Positions 51,072 through 59,726 are shown, counted from the stretch's first letter. The stretch: DNA of 64,000 nt from Alistipes sp. Marseille-P5061 (GCF_900290115.1 NZ_LT985749.1:362730-426729); one strand, 5' to 3'. Notes: generated by a model from the sequence alone, not told the origin. Numbers and translations are program-made.

Positions 51072-51878
51072 ATGAAAAGCATCTGGTTCCGGACGCTTGC
51101 GGCAACGGCTCTTCTGACGCTGTCGCTCGGCTGTTCGTCGGAGCAGGAGACTCCGCCCCCGCAGCCCGAATTTCCCGAAGTCAAGGTCGACATCACCGAA
51201 GTGACGGTCGGCTATCTGCGCACGACGGCCGAGCCCAACATCAAGGTCTCGCGCTACGCCCTGATTCTTGCCGCCCAGAACATCTGGGAGATGCAGCTCG
51301 AGACCCACGGCACCGAGGCCGCCACGGTCGAATACCTCATGGAGAACGACCCTGCGTGCATCTACACCGAGACGGTCGAGAGGCTGCTCATCCCGCTCAA
51401 CGGTTCGCTCGACTTCGACTACTGGCTCGTCTGCGCCGTGATGGACGAGAGCGGCGCACTCTACTCCATCGAGAAGCTGCCCGTACGTTCGCCCTCCTAC
51501 ACCGAGAACGCCCCCGAGGCGACGATGACCATCGAGGTTGGCGAGCTCACCCCGACCACCGCCCGGCTGATACATACACCCGACGCCAACACGGTCGGAT
51601 ACTACACCCTCATCTACACCCGGGAGCGCTACGAGGAGATGCTCAACACGGCCCGCACCGACCCCTCCATCGCGGAAATCTACCCCAACCCGGAGGATTA
51701 CGTCGTCTACTTCCTGCGCTGGGAGGGATGGCGCTGGTTCGAGCGTGAGGACAACATCTGGCAGGAGCTCACACCCGGCACGGAGTACATGGCCGTCGGG
51801 GCTCCCTTCAACGTCAACGGCTTCGAGCAGGGTGCCGGCAGACTGGCCACGGCGTCGTTCACCACTCCGCAGCAGTAA
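51072..51878 (+). CDS. Lipoprotein with beta-rich repeats, function unknown
   Basis: A 268-residue protein with a lipoprotein signal ending SLGCSSEQ (Cys21). After a proline-rich spacer, two strand-rich stretches of about 100 residues start similarly (EVKVDITEVTVGYLRTTAEPN at 37 and TMTIEVGELTPTTARLIHTP near 153), suggesting two Ig or fibronectin-III-like domains common in Bacteroidota surface lipoproteins. The family is not recognised. It has its own promoter and is convergent with the next minus-strand gene. Confidence 0.75.
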   Translation: MKSIWFRTLAATALLTLSLGCSSEQETPPPQPEFPEVKVDITEVTVGYLRTTAEPNIKVSRYALILAAQNIWEMQLETHGTEAATVEYLMENDPACIYTETVERLLIPLNGSLDFDYWLVCAVMDESGALYSIEKLPVRSPSYTENAPEATMTIEVGELTPTTARLIHTPDANTVGYYTLIYTRERYEEMLNTARTDPSIAEIYPNPEDYVVYFLRWEGWRWFEREDNIWQELTPGTEYMAVGAPFNVNGFEQGAGRLATASFTTPQQ

Positions 51879-51937
51879 CACCGCACGGCGGCCGGCGGTC
51901 GGAACCTCGACCGGTCGGAACACGGCAAGACGCAAGC

Positions 51938-51967
51938 GGGCGGCCCTCCACGCATGGAGAGCCGCCC
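51938..51967. terminator. Hairpin between convergent genes
   Basis: A 13-bp stem with one mismatch (51938-51950 with 51955-51967, arm GGGCGGCCCTCCA), loop CGCA. There is no good T run, so it may be a factor-assisted terminator for both strands. Confidence 0.5.
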
Positions 51968-51997
51968 GTCAACGTTCCGAAAGGAGACCGGGGAGGG

Positions 51998-52171
51998 TCA
52001 CTTGACCGCCTCGGGATGCTTCTCGCCGAAGGCCTCGCGGAGCTCCTGCTCCTTGCGCTCGCGTTCACGCTCCGTCGGGGCCTCGCCCTCGCGGACGATG
52101 TGGTGGATGTTGCGTTCAAAGTTGCGCTCGCAGGGGTCGCAGGGCTGCTGTTTGTTCTCTTGCTTGTTCAT
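51998..52171 (-). CDS. 57-residue CxxC protein
   Basis: Minus-strand ATG at 52171, 57 codons, TGA at 51998. The peptide begins MNKQENKQQPCDPC and is followed by a charged helix with RERERKEQEL and a K-H-P-E end. CxxC may bind a metal. It looks like a real small gene because codon use and composition fit the region and the stop is followed by a hairpin. No promoter or clear ribosome site recognised. Function unknown. Confidence 0.55.
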   Translation of the reverse strand: MNKQENKQQPCDPCERNFERNIHHIVREGEAPTERERERKEQELREAFGEKHPEAVK

Positions 52172-52346
52172 ACGTTCGCTGTTTTGGTGGTTAACACCGT
52201 AGGCCGTGCAATTTCTGGGCCGAAGAGTTCGGAAGCTCCGCCCTGACCACTAAAACCGCACAACTCCACCCCACAGGGAGCGGCAGGGGCTGCCCTGCGG
52301 CGCCACACGTCCGCCCCTGCTGCCGGTCGGCAGCTCCGCAGCCGGG

Positions 52347-53051
52347 TTATTTCCCGCCTCCGAACATTGCGGCCTCGAGCTCGAGCACCCGCGTCGCATC
52401 GAAATAGATGACCGAGTCGGGGTAGAGCCTGTTGCCCTTTCCGAGCTCGAAGACATTGCAGCAGTCGATGAGCGACTGGCTTCCGAATGCATCCAGCTCG
52501 AGGTAGTGGCCCATGAAGAGATACTCGTCGGCGATTTTGGTCACGTGGAAGGGGTGCTCCTCGCTGCCGTAACCCGTTGCCGCTATCGTATCGAGCAGAC
52601 GGATGGCCCGGGAGTAGTAGCCCTGACCCTCCTCGTGAGCGTGCGACTCGTCGCCCGCCTCACGCATGTTGGCTATGGCATAGGCCGCCCGGATGAGTGC
52701 CTTAATGTTGACGGGATTGACGGCGAGCACCTTCTCGGCCTGCGCCAGCGCTTCGGCATAGTTCTCCTCCGAATAGGCCTGGTCCATCGCATGCACCAGA
52801 CGCTCCTCGCTGTCGTTGGTCAGCAGCGACTGCCCGAAGTAGGCGATGATTTGGTCGGGATAGGTCAGCGTCGTGTCGCGCTGCGGTGTGGAGATTCTCC
52901 GCACCAGTTCACGGACCCGCTCGGGCTCCTCCTTCACCAGGGTCTTGAGCTCTTTCCAGTCCACAGGATGAATCTGATACTGATACTGCGCCGTGGCGCA
53001 CAGGCTGCACAGAAGTGCCAGCACCGACAAGATAGCGGCTTTGATGTTCAT
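52347..53051 (-). CDS. Secreted TPR-like protein of the DUF4919 type
   Basis: A 234-residue protein with a signal peptide (about 1-21). A short strand-helix start (VDWKELKTLVKEEPERVRELVRR) is followed by PDQIIAYFGQSLL, then TPR-like helices (YAEALAQAEKVLAVNPVNIKALIRAAYA) and a C-terminal region (GYYSRAIRLLDTI ... DEYLFMGHY). The order recalls Bacteroidota DUF4919 proteins. Role unknown; acts in the periplasm. The ATG at 53051 precedes the signal; longer in-frame starts run into the tRNA region and are unlikely. Confidence 0.75.
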   Translation of the reverse strand: MNIKAAILSVLALLCSLCATAQYQYQIHPVDWKELKTLVKEEPERVRELVRRISTPQRDTTLTYPDQIIAYFGQSLLTNDSEERLVHAMDQAYSEENYAEALAQAEKVLAVNPVNIKALIRAAYAIANMREAGDESHAHEEGQGYYSRAIRLLDTIAATGYGSEEHPFHVTKIADEYLFMGHYLELDAFGSQSLIDCCNVFELGKGNRLYPDSVIYFDATRVLELEAAMFGGGK

Positions 53052-53326
53052 AAGGGGTATTTTTTGAAGGGAATCATCGTCCATCGGCCCTCTCCGCCGG
53101 ACGGAATGCACCGCCGCAGCGGCTCCGGAGCCGCCTGCTGCCGGCGACGGAGCTCCGCGGAAACGAAGCCGGAAGCCGGACGGCGACATCCGGTTCGGGC
53201 GGGCCGGATGGTTAAATATACGAATAATCGGCTGCAAATGCAACCCGTGCAGACGGCAACCGGGCTTCGGGACGGACCAGCGGGGCAAAAAATCCGGAAA
53301 CGGACGAACAATCCGGAGGAAACGGC

Positions 53327-53361
53327 AAAAAAAGACGGACAACCCGTTTGAGTTGTCCGTC
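53327..53361 (-). terminator. Terminator of the tRNA-Met transcript
   Basis: Minus-strand stem of 10 bp (53361-53352 with 53343-53334, arm GACGGACAAC) followed by TTTTTTT (53333-53327). Confidence 0.85.
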
Positions 53362-53362
53362 G

Positions 53363-53438
53363 TGGTAGCGGGAGGAGGACTCGAACCTCCGGCCTTTGGG
53401 TTATGAGCCCAACGAGCTACCAACTGCTCCATCCCGCG
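53363..53438 (-). tRNA. Initiator tRNA-fMet (anticodon CAT)
   Basis: 76 nt with encoded CCA. Anticodon loop CTCATAA; stem has three G-C pairs before the loop (GGG/CCC), an initiator feature. Acceptor pair 1-72 is C-U, unpaired, another initiator hallmark. The rest of the cloverleaf is normal. Confidence 0.93.
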
Positions 53439-53476
53439 ATATGTCTTTGAGTGTAGAACTATCGCCTTTGCGACTG

Positions 53477-53508
53477 CAAAGATAAGGCAAAAATACGGCT
53501 TTGCCAAA
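53477..53508 (-). promoter_or_regulatory. Promoter of tRNA-fMet
   Basis: Minus-strand TTTG (53508-53505), 20 bp, TATCTTTG (53484-53477), with the mature tRNA 39 bp further on. Confidence 0.75.
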
Positions 53509-53799
53509 TATTTTTTAAATATTTTTCAGAAAAGCTCCGCGCAGCGCTATGAATCAGCCGCTTGCGGGGTGGAACTCCGCCGTCCCCGCACGGATTCTGC
53601 GGGTCCGAAACCAGCCACGAGAGTCCGAACCGCCCCCAAGCACCGAAAATTACATCGCGCTCCGGCACCCAGGGGCCCCGACACCCACGCTCCCCGGCAT
53701 CCCGACGCCTCGGCTCCCTGGCCCCTGGCAGGGCGTCTCCGCCCGGCTAGCTGTCTCAGCACGGTCCCTCCCGGAACCTCGGCCACGCGTCGCCGACGG
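53509..53799. other. Gene-free spacer before the hdr-like operon end
   Basis: About 290 bp; a stretch of degenerate CCGGCATCCCGACGCC-like words near 53690-53740 is the only structure seen. No terminator for the operon was recognised here. Confidence 0.4.
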
Positions 53800-55581
53800 C
53801 TACTGCATGCTGGCAGCCACCACCTCGGCAAGGTCCTTCACCTCGTGACGCGTACCGCGTACCAGCGCCTTCTTGCAGAGCGGACAGGCGGTGACAATCA
53901 CCTCGGCGCCCGTCGCCTCCAACTCGCCCGTGACCGAGCGTGCAATCTGCAGCTGCTGGCCGTCCGAGATGGCCAGATTGGCCACCGAGGAGCCGCAGCA
54001 AAGGGCATTTTCGCGCGTCTGGGCCGGTTCGAGCAGCTCGCCCACCGCCTCGATGACGGCACGCGGCTCGTCGTAGATGCCGCTGCCGCGCCCCAGTTCG
54101 CAGGGGTCGTGGTAGGTATAGCGCGTGGCACCGTGCTTGACCTGCAGGCGTCCGGCGCGCATCAGGCGGAGGATATACTCCGAATGGTGCAGCACCTCGA
54201 TGCCGTCGAGCGCATAATCCTCGCGGAAGACCTTCAGACAAATCGGGCACGAGGTGACCAGCGTCGTAATGCCGTGCTTGCGGAAGAGCTCCGTATTGTA
54301 CTGCATCATCTTGCGCGCCGAGTCGGTCTCGCCCGCCAGCTTGAGCGGACGGCCACAGCAGACGCCTCCCTCGCGGTCGGCCCACCACACCTCCTCGCCC
54401 GCAGCGCGGAAGAGCTGCTCCATGGCCGTGAGCGTACGGGGCGTGAGCAGCGTCATGCAGCCGGCGAAGTAGCCCACCTTGCCCTCGCCCTGCGAGCGGT
54501 CAAGCCCCTTGAGGTAGCCGTAGCGCCGCTCGTCGGGCACGTTGCGCATCTTGTCGCGCGAGTTGAGCCGCAGCGTATTGAGGTCGATGTCCACGGGGCA
54601 CTTCTCGACGCAGCGGCCGCACATGAGGCAGTTGTCGGCCGTGGCCAGCCGCAGCGTGTGGTAGCGGCGGTCACGCAGGAAGTAGACCGACTGCACGTCG
54701 TTGATGCCCAGCACGCTCTGCAGCTGGCAGGGGTCGATGCAGATGCCGCAGCGCGAGCAGGCCTCGACCTGGAAGTGGTCGTAGGAGGACTCCTTCTCGG
54801 TCGAACGGAGGCGGTAGCGGCGCAGGAAGATGAGCGGAATCTCGGTAAAGATGTGCATGTAGCGCGAGAAGGGGAGCGCCACGAAGAAGATGCCGAGGCA
54901 CGAGGAGTAGAACCACCAGGCCACCGATTCGAGCGTCATGAGCGTGAGCATCTCGACGTGGGCGGCCAGCCAGCTGCCCAGACCGCCCGTGAGGAAGCCA
55001 CCGCCGCCGTAGATGGCGCAGGTGACGCTCTCGGCCACCAGCCGGGCCGGGAAGATGAACCACAGCGCCGAGAGGGCCACGCGGTCACCCAGAACATGGT
55101 GCGTCGTGCGGCGCATGCCCATGGCCTTCGAGTAGAAGCGCTTGCCCCAGGCCAGCGCCACACCCGAGAGGACGAAGAGCAGCAGCAGGTCCATCACGAA
55201 GTCGAAGAAGGGCTTGTGCTCGAGCCCCGTGGCGAAGTACTTGAAAAAGACGTGGCCCTGCAGCGGCACCCAGCGCAGCCCGAGGTACGAGAGTGTCTCA
55301 AGCCACCCGACCGCAATGAGGAGGAACCACCCGAAGGCGAGCGACATGTGCATGTAGCCCAGCAGGGGGTTCACCCGGAAGATGCGCCGGTGGAGCAGCG
55401 ACTCGCTCACCACCTCGCCCAGAGCTTCCAGCGTCCGGCGTGTGGGGATTCCCTTCAGAATGAGCATCTTGTCGGCACGCGGCAGTCGGTAGAGCCACGT
55501 ACCCCACTTCCAGAGCAGCACGGCGAACATCAGCGCCGCGCCCACGATGAAGGGGATGCAGAATGGTGCGTAGAATGTCAT
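53800..55581 (-). CDS. Membrane-bound Hdr/DsrK-like iron-sulfur oxidoreductase
   Basis: A 593-residue fusion: an N-terminal cytochrome-b-like (NarI-type) membrane region with five or six helices (about 6-30, 80-100, 128-148, 168-190, 215-243), then a double [4Fe-4S] ferredoxin (CSRCGICIDPC and CLMCGRCVEKCP), then two CCG domains (VCCGRPLKLAG, CPICLKVF; LCCGSSVANLAI, CPLCKKAL). This matches DsrK/HdrD-type subunits that link a membrane quinone pool to soluble thiol or disulfide chemistry. A TTG two codons upstream (55587) is an alternative start, but the ATG at 55581 has a GGAGAG ribosome site at a sensible distance. Last gene of the operon. Confidence 0.85.
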   Translation of the reverse strand: MTFYAPFCIPFIVGAALMFAVLLWKWGTWLYRLPRADKMLILKGIPTRRTLEALGEVVSESLLHRRIFRVNPLLGYMHMSLAFGWFLLIAVGWLETLSYLGLRWVPLQGHVFFKYFATGLEHKPFFDFVMDLLLLFVLSGVALAWGKRFYSKAMGMRRTTHHVLGDRVALSALWFIFPARLVAESVTCAIYGGGGFLTGGLGSWLAAHVEMLTLMTLESVAWWFYSSCLGIFFVALPFSRYMHIFTEIPLIFLRRYRLRSTEKESSYDHFQVEACSRCGICIDPCQLQSVLGINDVQSVYFLRDRRYHTLRLATADNCLMCGRCVEKCPVDIDLNTLRLNSRDKMRNVPDERRYGYLKGLDRSQGEGKVGYFAGCMTLLTPRTLTAMEQLFRAAGEEVWWADREGGVCCGRPLKLAGETDSARKMMQYNTELFRKHGITTLVTSCPICLKVFREDYALDGIEVLHHSEYILRLMRAGRLQVKHGATRYTYHDPCELGRGSGIYDEPRAVIEAVGELLEPAQTRENALCCGSSVANLAISDGQQLQIARSVTGELEATGAEVIVTACPLCKKALVRGTRHEVKDLAEVVAASMQ

Positions 55582-55639
55582 ATCCAAAAACTCTCCATGC
55601 CGCCCCCGCGCCGGGGTGCGGCTCCGTAGGGCGCTCCGC

Positions 55640-55975
55640 TCAGAAGTCGCCCAGTTTGCGTTTAATCAGCAGGACCACGCCCCGCGTATTGATGCCGCGC
55701 GGGCAGACCAGCCGGCATTTGCCGCAGAGCATGCACTTGTTCATCTCCTCGTAGGCGCCCTGGTACTCGCCGCGCCGCACGAGGGTGTGGACCTTGCGGA
55801 AATTGAACTGCGTCAGGTTGCCGGCCGTGCAGATGGCCGTGCAGGCCCCGCAGCCGATGCAGGTCTGCAGCTCGGGCATCTCGCGCAGAATCTCGTCGCT
55901 CTTGCGCAGGTTGTTGCGGTCGAGGTCGATGGCGCGGGGCTTCGAAATCGTATATCCGAAATTGATGGTTGCCAT
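55640..55975 (-). CDS. HdrC-like ferredoxin subunit
   Basis: A 111-residue protein with two [4Fe-4S] motifs: CIGCGACTAIC at about 39-49 and CMLCGKCRLVCP at about 81-92. Its size and layout match HdrC, which joins HdrA and HdrB. Starts 5 bp after the HdrA-like gene, ends 58 bp before the membrane subunit. Probably transfers electrons from the HdrA-like flavoprotein to the CCG-domain protein. Confidence 0.88.
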   Translation of the reverse strand: MATINFGYTISKPRAIDLDRNNLRKSDEILREMPELQTCIGCGACTAICTAGNLTQFNFRKVHTLVRRGEYQGAYEEMNKCMLCGKCRLVCPRGINTRGVVLLIKRKLGDF

Positions 55976-55980
55976 AAGCG

Positions 55981-56988
55981 TCAGGCTCTGAGGTATTCCA
56001 TGGCGGCATCGGCTGCCACCGTGCCTTCGTTGAGGGTCTCGCCGATGTTCTTGGGGGCCGTGATGCAGCCCGCATAGAAGATGCCCTCGACGTTGCTGCG
56101 GGCGTTGCCCAGGAACATGTCGCGGGGCTCCATGAAGCCGCTCGGGGCGCGCTTCAGACCGGCCTGCTCGGCGAAGGGGGCGTTCGAGTCGTTGGCCCGC
56201 ATGCCGATGAGCAGCACCAGCATGTCGACGCTCATGCGCAGCGGACGCCCCGTGAGCGTATCCTCGGCCTTGATTTGAATCCGGTTGTCGATGGTCGGGC
56301 TCGCCTCCGAAATGCGGCCGCGCACGAAGTGGATGTTGTAGCGCTGCTGCGCCTCGCGGTACATCTCCTCGTAGCCGGGGCCGAACATGCGGATATCCAT
56401 GTAGAAGTTGAAGACGTCGGCCTCGGGGAAGAGGCGCTTCATCTCGATGGCCTGCTTGACGCCCGTGATGCAGCAGACGCGCGAGCAGTGCTGCTGGCAC
56501 ACCTTCTCGTCGCGCGAACCGACGCAGTGCAGGAAGGCAATCCGCTTCGGGCGCGAACCGTCGGCGCAGGCCACGCGCCCCTCGGCGAACATCCGCTCGA
56601 GGTCGGCCGAGGTGATGACGTTGTCGTAGATGCCGTAGCCGTACTCCTCCTTGACCGTGGCGTCAAAGAGCGTGAAGCCCGAGGCGACCACCACCGAGTC
56701 GCACGGCAGCGTGCGGCCGTCGGCGAGCGTGACGCTCTGCCGCGTAAAGCCGCTCACCTCGGTCGAGGTCATCACCTCGATGCCGCGCTCCTGAACGCGG
56801 CGGCGCAGCTCGGAGAGCACCTCCGAGGCGGGGGTAAAGGTGGGGAAAAGGACATACCAGCCGCGCAGCTTGCCGCCCAGCTCGGCCTCCTTCTCGATGA
56901 TGAGGGGCTCGGCGCCCTGCTCCGAAAGACGGAGCGCCGCCTGCATGCCGGCCACGCCTCCTCCTATGACGATTACTCTTCTGTTCAT
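55981..56988 (-). CDS. HdrA-like FAD protein, short form
   Basis: A 335-residue flavoprotein. The Rossmann FAD motif is GGGVAGMQAA at the N-terminus; the HdrA signature region CVGSRDEKVCQQHCSRVCC is intact, and a GxF/GIFYAGC block near the C-terminus belongs to the same fold. It lacks the N-terminal ferredoxin and the C-terminal ferredoxin of full-length (about 650-residue) HdrA. It is followed by HdrC-like and preceded, after a repeat-filled gap, by HdrB-like. Likely the electron-bifurcating or transfer flavoprotein of the complex, but bifurcation is not shown. Confidence 0.85.
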   Translation of the reverse strand: MNRRVIVIGGGVAGMQAALRLSEQGAEPLIIEKEAELGGKLRGWYVLFPTFTPASEVLSELRRRVQERGIEVMTSTEVSGFTRQSVTLADGRTLPCDSVVVASGFTLFDATVKEEYGYGIYDNVITSADLERMFAEGRVACADGSRPKRIAFLHCVGSRDEKVCQQHCSRVCCITGVKQAIEMKRLFPEADVFNFYMDIRMFGPGYEEMYREAQQRYNIHFVRGRISEASPTIDNRIQIKAEDTLTGRPLRMSVDMLVLLIGMRANDSNAPFAEQAGLKRAPSGFMEPRDMFLGNARSNVEGIFYAGCITAPKNIGETLNEGTVAADAAMEYLRA

Positions 56989-57091
56989 GTATTGCGTTGT
57001 CGTGTCTTGTCTCTCTGTTCGTCTGCCGCCGACCGCCGGGGCAGCTGTCGCGGCAGTTGCGGTGGCAGTTGCGGCAGTCGCTCATTCCTTA

Positions 57092-57290
57092 CCTGAGCCC
57101 CGGAATCCGCCCGGCGGCCCAGGTTTTCTGCTGACCGGGGCCCGAGAACCATCCGGTCGTCAAGTGCTCCGGTCTCCTGAGCCCCGAAATCCGCCCGGCC
57201 GCCCAGATTTTCTGCCGACCGGGGGCCGAGAACCATCCTGCCGTCAAGATGCTCCGGCCGCCTGAGCCCCGAAATCCGTCCGGCAACCGA
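57092..57290. repeat. 84-bp minisatellite inside the hdr-like operon
   Basis: The unit starting CCTGAGCCCCGGAATCCGCC occurs at 57092, 57176 and 57261 (periods of 84 and 85 bp, 2.3 copies). A separate short GGCAGTTGC repeat lies at about 57040-57080. The whole gap 56989-57346 has no credible gene; two of the three units keep the same reading frame because 84 is a multiple of three. Confidence 0.85.
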
Positions 57291-57346
57291 AGATGCGCCC
57301 CGCTGTGCTCCGTTCGGCACGGAAAGGGCCTGGTCCGCGGCGCGGA

Positions 57347-58441
57347 TTACTCGCGGATGTCGTAGACCGTGTCGCTCGGGCGGCAGTTGACCACCGCCGA
57401 TTCGGGCTTGCCGATGAACTTGCCATTGCGGCCCAGATACTTCGCCGCGGGGTCGTACTCGACCCCCATCTTGTCGAGCAGCGGCTCGACGTCGACCTGG
57501 TGCATCTGCATGCCCAGCTCCCAGGGGTCGTATCCCAGCACCAGACCGGCCATCTCCTCGTAGGTCAGCACAGGGATGCCGTGGCCGTTCTCGCCGTAGG
57601 TCGTGCCCTCCATCTCGGCAATGGCATACTGCCACTTGTCGAGGAACATGGCGCAGCCCGGGCAGTTGGCCACGATGAAGTCGGGCTTGTAGGGGGCCAT
57701 GCTCTCGAGCTTCTTGTGCGAGTTGGCAATCGAGTAGCCGCGATTGGCCTGCACCAGGTAGTTGCGGAAGCCGAAGCCGCAGCAGTGGCGCCGCTCGGGG
57801 TAGTCGACGCACTCGCCGCCCCACGCCTCGACCATGCCGGCCAGCACGTAGGGAAACTCCGAACCGCCGATGCCCGACTTGGGGAAAATCTTGGCATAGT
57901 GGCAGCCGATGTGCTCAACCACGCGCAGCGGCTCGCCCGTCACGGCGTTGACGAGCCGACGCTTGGCACGGGCGGCAATCTCGTTGCGGAAGTGGAAGAC
58001 GATGTCCGACGTGTGGGCCAGGCTCTTCGGCTTGCGGAACTCGCGCCCCGTGGCCTTGAGCAGATACTCGCGCGTGCGCTCCTCGGTTTCGGGAAACTCG
58101 TTCCAGGTGGCCAGCACCTCGGTGTAGACGCCGAAGGAGGTGATGCACGACGAAATGAAGTTCTCGTAGCCCGCCTCGGTCATCAGCGCGAACTGCCGCG
58201 CCACCACCGTCATGATGGTCTCCAGCGGCACGATGTCCGAGTGGTAGCCGATGCCCGTGCACGAGGAGTGCAGCGGGTCGTCGAGCACGTCGCGTCCCAA
58301 ATCGTTGTGCAGGATGTCGAGAAAGGCCTTCTCGCTGCCCGGGAAGAAGTTCTGCCGGATGCAGCTGCGGGCGTAGTAGTAGCGGTCGTCCGCGATTTCC
58401 TTCTGGTACTCGTTCCAGCTTTTGCGTCGTATCGTCGTCAT
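57347..58441 (-). CDS. HdrB-like CCG-domain protein
   Basis: A 364-residue protein with two CCG-type domains. The second is intact: GCHYAKIF, RRHCCGFGFRN and ANCPGCAMF. The first is degenerate, with single cysteines where the family has CC and CxxC (DDPLHSSCTGIGY; SSCITSF). HdrB carries the catalytic iron-sulfur cluster that reduces disulfides in methanogens; here the partner is unknown. It starts 2 bp after the HdrC-like gene on the same strand. Confidence 0.85.
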   Translation of the reverse strand: MTTIRRKSWNEYQKEIADDRYYYARSCIRQNFFPGSEKAFLDILHNDLGRDVLDDPLHSSCTGIGYHSDIVPLETIMTVVARQFALMTEAGYENFISSCITSFGVYTEVLATWNEFPETEERTREYLLKATGREFRKPKSLAHTSDIVFHFRNEIAARAKRRLVNAVTGEPLRVVEHIGCHYAKIFPKSGIGGSEFPYVLAGMVEAWGGECVDYPERRHCCGFGFRNYLVQANRGYSIANSHKKLESMAPYKPDFIVANCPGCAMFLDKWQYAIAEMEGTTYGENGHGIPVLTYEEMAGLVLGYDPWELGMQMHQVDVEPLLDKMGVEYDPAAKYLGRNGKFIGKPESAVVNCRPSDTVYDIRE

Positions 58442-58443
58442 TG

Positions 58444-59142
58444 TCAGTCGTGTTCGTTGCTGTTGTAGCGGAAAACATCCATCATGTAGTTCTGGTCGGC
58501 ACCCTCCTCATAGCCCATCTCTCGGGCCTTGCGGTCCGAGAAGCGCTCGATGCGGTCGAAGAACTCGCTGCCGCCGCTCACCTCGAAGATACGGTGCAGC
58601 TCGTCGAGCGAGCCGGCGTCGAGGCGGCGCAGCGCACCGGCGCCGTGGCGCATGTAGACGGGCGTGAAGCGGCCGAAGACCTCCTTGTCGTTGTCGAAAA
58701 TCCACTTCCAGACGGTGCCCTGCTCGGGGTGCAGCTCGGGCTTGACCATCCGAGGCACTATGCAGTAGCCCGTGCGGAGGATGTTGTCGCCGATGATGCG
58801 TTTGAGCGCCAGCTGCTGGCGCCCCTTCTCGCTCTCGACGAAGAAGCCCAGCTTCTGCGAGAGGCTCCGCAGCGCCTGGATGACATAGCCCGGCGTATTG
58901 CCGCGCGGGCAGCGGGGGCGGCACGACATGCACTCGCCGCAGTACCAGATGGTATCGCTCTTGAGCAGCGCCTCGATGGCCTCGTCGTCGCGCGACTGGA
59001 CGGTGGCGACAATCTGGCGCGGGTCGTAGTTGTAGAACTCGGCCGCCGGGCAGACACCCGTGCAGACGCCGCAGTTCATGCAGGCGTTGAGCCCCTCGCG
59101 GAAGCGCACGTCCTCGCAGAGCATATCGAAGTATTTTCCCAT
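58444..59142 (-). CDS. HdrC-like iron-sulfur protein, first gene of the hdr-like operon
   Basis: A 232-residue protein with two [4Fe-4S] motifs: CMNCGVCTGVCPA near the N-terminus (about 21-33) and CGECMSCRPRCPRG at about 70-83. The second half is mixed helix-strand. It matches the HdrC-type electron-transfer subunits. The promoter TACCTTTG lies about 130 bp upstream. The operon order is HdrC, HdrB, repeat gap, HdrA, HdrC, membrane subunit. Confidence 0.85.
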   Translation of the reverse strand: MGKYFDMLCEDVRFREGLNACMNCGVCTGVCPAAEFYNYDPRQIVATVQSRDDEAIEALLKSDTIWYCGECMSCRPRCPRGNTPGYVIQALRSLSQKLGFFVESEKGRQQLALKRIIGDNILRTGYCIVPRMVKPELHPEQGTVWKWIFDNDKEVFGRFTPVYMRHGAGALRRLDAGSLDELHRIFEVSGGSEFFDRIERFSDRKAREMGYEEGADQNYMMDVFRYNSNEHD

Positions 59143-59272
59143 AATTGCGTTGGTTCGACTCCCTGCACCGCCCGACTGGCCGGGATTTCCGGCGCCGCAC
59201 CGTCCGGGGGAGCGCCATGCACGGCGTTGACCGGAGCGGAAAGGGGGATGCAGGGGGAGATGTTTCCGAATG

Positions 59273-59280
59273 CAAAGGTA
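59273..59280 (-). promoter_or_regulatory. -7 element of the hdr-like operon
   Basis: Minus-strand TACCTTTG (59280-59273), 130 bp before the first start codon. No -33 recognised. Confidence 0.45.
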
Positions 59281-59540
59281 GGGATTCGCCCCCGGACGTG
59301 CGGTAGTATAAATACCTAATTTCGAAGCGGGGCGCGGGCCGTTCCGGAGGGCGCAGCCGGAGTTGTTCCGGAAGGGGCGCAGCTGCGGTCGGGACAAAAG
59401 AAGGCGGAGGGAGAGGCGGAAGGCAGAGGACGGGAGACGGGAAACGAGAAACGAGAAACGGGGAAGCAGGAGACGGGGAGCGGGAAAACAGGAAAACGGT
59501 TCCGGAGAGTCGGGCCGGAACGGATGGGACCGTCGGAGCC
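59281..59540. other. Purine-rich low-complexity spacer
   Basis: The plus strand is dominated by GGAGACGGG, GAAACGAGAAACGAG and similar words (about 59397-59510). No gene and no clear signal. The terminator of folA lies at its right side. Confidence 0.5.
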
Positions 59541-59574
59541 GGAACAACAAACCCCGAAGCGAAGAGCTTCGGGG
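59541..59574 (-). terminator. Terminator for folA/thyA transcripts
   Basis: Minus-strand 9-bp stem (59574-59566 with 59560-59552, arm CCCCGAAGC), loop TCTTC, then TTTGTTGTT. It lies about 150 bp past the folA stop. Confidence 0.6.
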
Positions 59575-59726
59575 AGAAAGTTGGATGGAGTGCCGCAGAG
59601 GGCCGCTGCACCCCTTGGAACGGATGCACCAGAGGCGGTCGGGAGAGCGGGTCGGGGAAGTCGGTCGGAAGAGTTGGCCGGGAGAGCCACCTCAGCCTCT
59701 ACCGCCCTGCTGAACATACCGCCCCC

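Noticed and set aside
57000-57085. Minus-strand short frame with a CxxCxxxCxxxCP-like cysteine pattern at the start of the minisatellite gap
   Set aside because: The cysteines come from short GGCAGTTGC repeats, the ribosome site would touch the ATG, and the frame runs into the start of the HdrA-like gene out of phase.
57092-57290. Possible CRISPR array
   Set aside because: The repeats are long, adjacent and imperfect with no distinct spacers, and no cas genes are present anywhere in the window.
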